Source: Methylobacter marinus A45 (GTDB lineage: Bacteria; Pseudomonadota; Gammaproteobacteria; Methylococcales; Methylomonadaceae). From it: a DNA stretch of 64,000 nucleotides. The notes under the pieces were generated by a model. It did not search any database and was not told the origin of the DNA. It saw only the letters and a list, made by a program, of their open reading frames with translations. Both the position numbers and the translations under genes were made by a program. The stretch covers positions 1 to 64,000 of the forward strand of contig NZ_KB912877.1 in the NCBI RefSeq assembly GCF_000383855.1, given 5' to 3'. Of this stretch, positions 61,122-64,000 are shown piece after piece; the first letter of the stretch is position 1, and each line of letters begins with the position of its first letter.

Positions 61122-62000
61122 TCATGCCGGACGGAGGCGCATGGCGATACGAGCGCCAGCCAGATTGATGCACAGCCCAGCGATAATCAGAACGGCGGCG
61201 GCTAGCTTCCACGGATAGAGCGGCTCCCCCAAGGCCAGCGCTGAACTCGTAAAGCCGAATACCGGCACCAGCAACGTAAACGGCGCCACTGTCGCCGCGG
61301 GATAGTGACTCAGCAGCCAGCTCCACACGGCGAAACCCAGCAGGGTTGACAGATAGGTGATATAGCCGATTGCCCCGATAGTGGGCCATGAAAGATGAGC
61401 CATGCCTTCAAGGCTCCAGCTGTCTTGCTCCAGTAGATACGACAGCAGCAAAAGCGGCGGCCAGGCAACCAGGCTTCCCCAAACCACCAGTGCCAGCATA
61501 TCGACTTTACCGAGCTTCTTGGCAATCAGGTTGCCTATGCCCCATGAGGCAGCAGCAGCAACAATTAAAATCAGGCCCAGCGCCGAGATGTCGCCGCCTG
61601 TATGGGCGGCAACCAGCCCGATGCCCGAGAATGCCGTCAAGGCGCCAATGATCTGCCAGACAGAGGGTTGTTCAGCCAGAAATACGACAGCCAATGCAAC
61701 CGTGAAAAACACATGAACCTGAAGCACTAAAGACGCCATGCCGGCCGTTGTTCCGGCATACATGCCGGAAAACAGCAGCGCGAACTGAGAGGCGAACATC
61801 ACCAGTCCGAAGGCCATAACGCTACGGAAAGGTACGGCGGGACGTTTGATAAAAAAGACCGCTGGGAACGCGGAGAGAAAGAATCTGAGCGCGCAAAGCA
61901 GAATGGGCGGAATTTCTTTCAGACCCACTTTAATAACGACGAAGTTGAATCCCCAAATGGCCACTACCAAGATGGCCAGCGCGATGTGTCGCGGATGCAT
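61122..62000 (-). CDS. EamA-family (DMT) transporter
   Basis: The product has 292 residues from the ATG at 62000, chosen because GGAGG lies 6 bp upstream. Ten membrane segments in two EamA repeats begin HIALAILVVAIWGFNFVVIK and ASWGIGNLIAKKLGKVDMLA. It resembles the RhaT/YdcZ-type metabolite exporters. It may work with the LysE protein in metabolite efflux, but this is only a neighbourhood inference. Confidence 0.9.
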   Translation of the reverse strand: MHPRHIALAILVVAIWGFNFVVIKVGLKEIPPILLCALRFFLSAFPAVFFIKRPAVPFRSVMAFGLVMFASQFALLFSGMYAGTTAGMASLVLQVHVFFTVALAVVFLAEQPSVWQIIGALTAFSGIGLVAAHTGGDISALGLILIVAAAASWGIGNLIAKKLGKVDMLALVVWGSLVAWPPLLLLSYLLEQDSWSLEGMAHLSWPTIGAIGYITYLSTLLGFAVWSWLLSHYPAATVAPFTLLVPVFGFTSSALALGEPLYPWKLAAAVLIIAGLCINLAGARIAMRLRPA

Positions 62001-62181
62001 TGTTGCCTCCATGCCTAATGTTAAAAAATAAAAAGAGATACGCATCAATGGGGTAACCACAGAATTCGGAAAAAATCGTACGCTAAGCCACGCACTTGAG
62101 CCAAATTGATTGGAATTGATTAGTTCGAACCAACCGCACCGTCTTTAGTATAGTAATCTTCGCTCAAGCCTTGACCTATCT

Positions 62182-62826
62182 TCAAAATGATTGCCGACCA
62201 AATAATTCATCAAATGGCGTCATAATATGTGTACGGTAAGCTTTGCGTTGCGCTAAATCGTTGTACCAGCGACGTATATTGGGTACTGCGGGAGTCACAA
62301 GCCCCATTTCAAAGTAACGGTATAAACAAGTTGCAACCGGAATATCACCCATTGAAAACCTATCACCAGCTATAAAAGCGTGGAGGCCTAGATGATTGTC
62401 TAGGATTGAAAACAAGTATTCGCAACGTTGACTGGCTTTTTGTATTGCATCCTGATTTCTTAGCGGTTCTGGTGTGCGGTAATACCCCCAAAACAAGTCT
62501 AGAAAGACTGGTTGCAGTGAGGCCAACTCCCAATCCATCCAACGCTCAGCAAGGGAGCGTTCGGCAGGCGCTTCTGCCCACAAAGATCCAGCGCTGTAAG
62601 TTGCGCATAAATACCTTACTATGCTGTTGGATTCCCATATGGTGACATCGCTATCTAAAAGCACAGGAATACGGCCATTAGGATTCATTTCGATAAATTT
62701 AGGATGATCGAGTCCACCAGTGCTGCCTCCGGCATCAATATGTTGGTGAGAAATTTTCAGTTCGCCCAAAGTCCATAAAACCTTTTGAACATTATAGGCA
62801 TTGCGGCGGCCCAAAATTTTAATCAT
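62182..62826 (-). CDS. Glutathione S-transferase
   Basis: The product has 214 residues from the ATG at 62826 (GAAGAA upstream). The thioredoxin-like N-domain reads ILGRRNAYNVQKVLWTLGEL and MNPNGRIPVLLDSDVTIWES with NSIVRYL. The C-terminal helical domain has AGDRFSMGDIPVATCLYRYF. It conjugates glutathione to electrophiles or acts as a related reductase. Confidence 0.93.
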   Translation of the reverse strand: MIKILGRRNAYNVQKVLWTLGELKISHQHIDAGGSTGGLDHPKFIEMNPNGRIPVLLDSDVTIWESNSIVRYLCATYSAGSLWAEAPAERSLAERWMDWELASLQPVFLDLFWGYYRTPEPLRNQDAIQKASQRCEYLFSILDNHLGLHAFIAGDRFSMGDIPVATCLYRYFEMGLVTPAVPNIRRWYNDLAQRKAYRTHIMTPFDELFGRQSF

Positions 62827-63202
62827 TTCTTCTATTCCATTTGAATTTCGATGCTTATAGTTATTCAGTAAAATCAAATAACTGTCTATTTGGATTATAC
62901 CTTAACCAAGACGTCAGGCATGGGCTGAAAATTACGTCAGAATAGGATATGTTCCGGTGTTTTCTGACAAAACTCGCATAAATTCTTAAAGTTCAATCTG
63001 ACAGATTCAGTCTTAACGTACAATATTTCCCGAATACTGCGGCTACCCCTCAATGCAGTGTCCCGCTCAAGTGCAGAAGCGGCACCATGCCATTGACTAT
63101 AAACCTAATCCCTTGTTTCGCACTATTCAGCCCATCTTATGTTGATTTAGCTCGCAAATGGGACCTAATTCAGATCACGCCGCCATGCGCGACGCCGCCT
63201 TA
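62827..63202. other. Gene-free 376-bp stretch
   Basis: Between the GST and HAD genes, both on the minus strand. No reading frame, repeat or hairpin of note is visible. Confidence 0.4.
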
Positions 63203-63865
63203 TCACCCCGCGTCCTTTGAATCAATAAGTTGGGTAAGAGTGAGCAATTGAGGCAGCTGCAACATATCGTCAAATAGCACTGCCTCTCCGGCTTTCCGCG
63301 GCGAGGTTTCGCCATTTCGCACATACCGGAATGCTCTCATGCCGGCTGCTGCGGCCGCCTCAATCCCCACATCACTATCTTCTATCACCGCGCATTGGCC
63401 AGGCATAAACCCCATCGCCTCGGCGGCATATTGGAATAACCCAGGCTCCGGCTTCCAAGAACCCATTTCATACGAACTGAAGAGGTTATCGCCAAAATAA
63501 GGTGCGAGGCCGCTGACTTGCAGCGCCTGACGGATTTTCAATGGCGGCCCGCTTGAGGCGATGCACTTAGGGAAGTTCATGACATCGAGCATTTCAAGAA
63601 CGCCGGGCATCGGCTTCAGTTCATGAGAGAAGAGTTCCGCCACACGCTGGCGATACTGTTGTTCAAAAGTATCAGGCAATGTCTGGCAGAGACGGCGCTC
63701 AAGATCGGCAAGAATTTGGGCCAATTTTTTGCCTCGGTACCGTTGGGTCAATGACACCACCGTCTCGTTCAACTGAGGAAGCAGATCGAGAAACGCTTGA
63801 TTGCACAGCCCCTCGCTATCGACGAGCGTACCGTCCAAATCAAATATGACGCAGATCCTGGGCAT
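63203..63865 (-). CDS. HAD-superfamily phosphatase (subfamily IA)
   Basis: The 220-residue product has motif I FDLDGTLVDSEG, motif II in CIASSGPPLKIRQAL, motif III Lys in SSYEMGSWKPEPGLFQYAAE and motif IV in CAVIEDSDVGIEAAAAAGM. It resembles the YieH-type 6-phosphogluconate and sugar-phosphate phosphatases. The exact substrate is open. Confidence 0.92.
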   Translation of the reverse strand: MPRICVIFDLDGTLVDSEGLCNQAFLDLLPQLNETVVSLTQRYRGKKLAQILADLERRLCQTLPDTFEQQYRQRVAELFSHELKPMPGVLEMLDVMNFPKCIASSGPPLKIRQALQVSGLAPYFGDNLFSSYEMGSWKPEPGLFQYAAEAMGFMPGQCAVIEDSDVGIEAAAAAGMRAFRYVRNGETSPRKAGEAVLFDDMLQLPQLLTLTQLIDSKDAG

Positions 63866-64000
63866 TTACCGAAATGTCCAACGCCGGCTTGGCCTAGTGT
63901 CAGAATTGGTGTTTACCTGCTGGACGAGTTGCAAAGACTGATTTCTCTTCTGCTCCCAAAGCAGGTTAATTAAGTTGCCTGCCATTATCAAGCCAGCACC

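Overview
The window looks like a chromosomal segment of a gammaproteobacterium. FtsH, RecD2, RND efflux, Kef and SufBC proteins, P4-type phage-satellite genes and several dispersed palindromic repeats all fit that class. The repeat types resemble those I associate with Methylococcales (methanotroph) genomes, but no methane or methanol gene is present, so the order is an inference. No rRNA or complete tRNA gene is visible.

Layout. (1) 1-5031: a graveyard of Rhs toxin tips and immunity genes. A 5'-truncated Rhs core with a toxin tip and its immunity gene is followed by orphan toxin and immunity pieces. Five copies of a ~140-bp two-hairpin repeat punctuate them, and the right edge of the repeat joins truncated coding sequence. 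(2) 5030-15283, all minus strand: a type I restriction-modification locus ordered hsdR, fic, hsdM, hsdS, followed by an OLD-like ATPase and a TOPRIM-like DUF4276 gene that overlap. (3) 15.8-25.1 kb: housekeeping and stress genes (LysM/BON protein, DUF937 protein, MerR-B12 regulator, ftsH, thioesterase, a minimal two-gene SufC/SufB pair, universal stress protein). (4) 25.2-28.7 kb: an arsenic operon (arsR, a 28-codon ORF, arsH, arsC, acr3) with two candidate ArsR operators. (5) 29-34.3 kb: Kef-type antiporter, DUF502 protein, and a same-strand neighbour pair of SIR2-like protein and membrane-anchored AlbA_2 protein. (6) 34.9-41.5 kb: tetR divergent from a complete RND tripartite efflux operon. 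(7) 41.6-45.4 kb: DUF805 protein, small ORFs and recD2.

(8) 45625-54624: an integrated ~9-kb P4-like satellite or plasmid-like element. It is bounded by 30-bp identical direct repeats, and one of them encodes the last codons of a host protein gene. It carries a P4-type integrase, AlpA, a Rha-like protein, a CHC2-type zinc protein, a RepA-like helicase, a 15-copy TGTAACG iteron origin, a DUF5681 protein and several coupled tiny genes. It also holds a large structured non-coding region. No capsid gene is recognisable. (9) 55.5-64 kb: CBS protein, an IS1111/IS110-type element with a candidate bridge RNA inserted exactly into a dispersed repeat, then an accessory run on the minus strand (thioesterase, CYTH, LysE, NIPSNAP, glutamine amidotransferase, EamA, GST, HAD).

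The most interesting candidates are the repeat-punctuated toxin/immunity graveyard, the iteron-bearing satellite in a protein-gene attachment site, the SIR2/AlbA_2 pair, the ATPase/DUF4276 pair appended to the type I locus, and the IS1111 right-end RNA.
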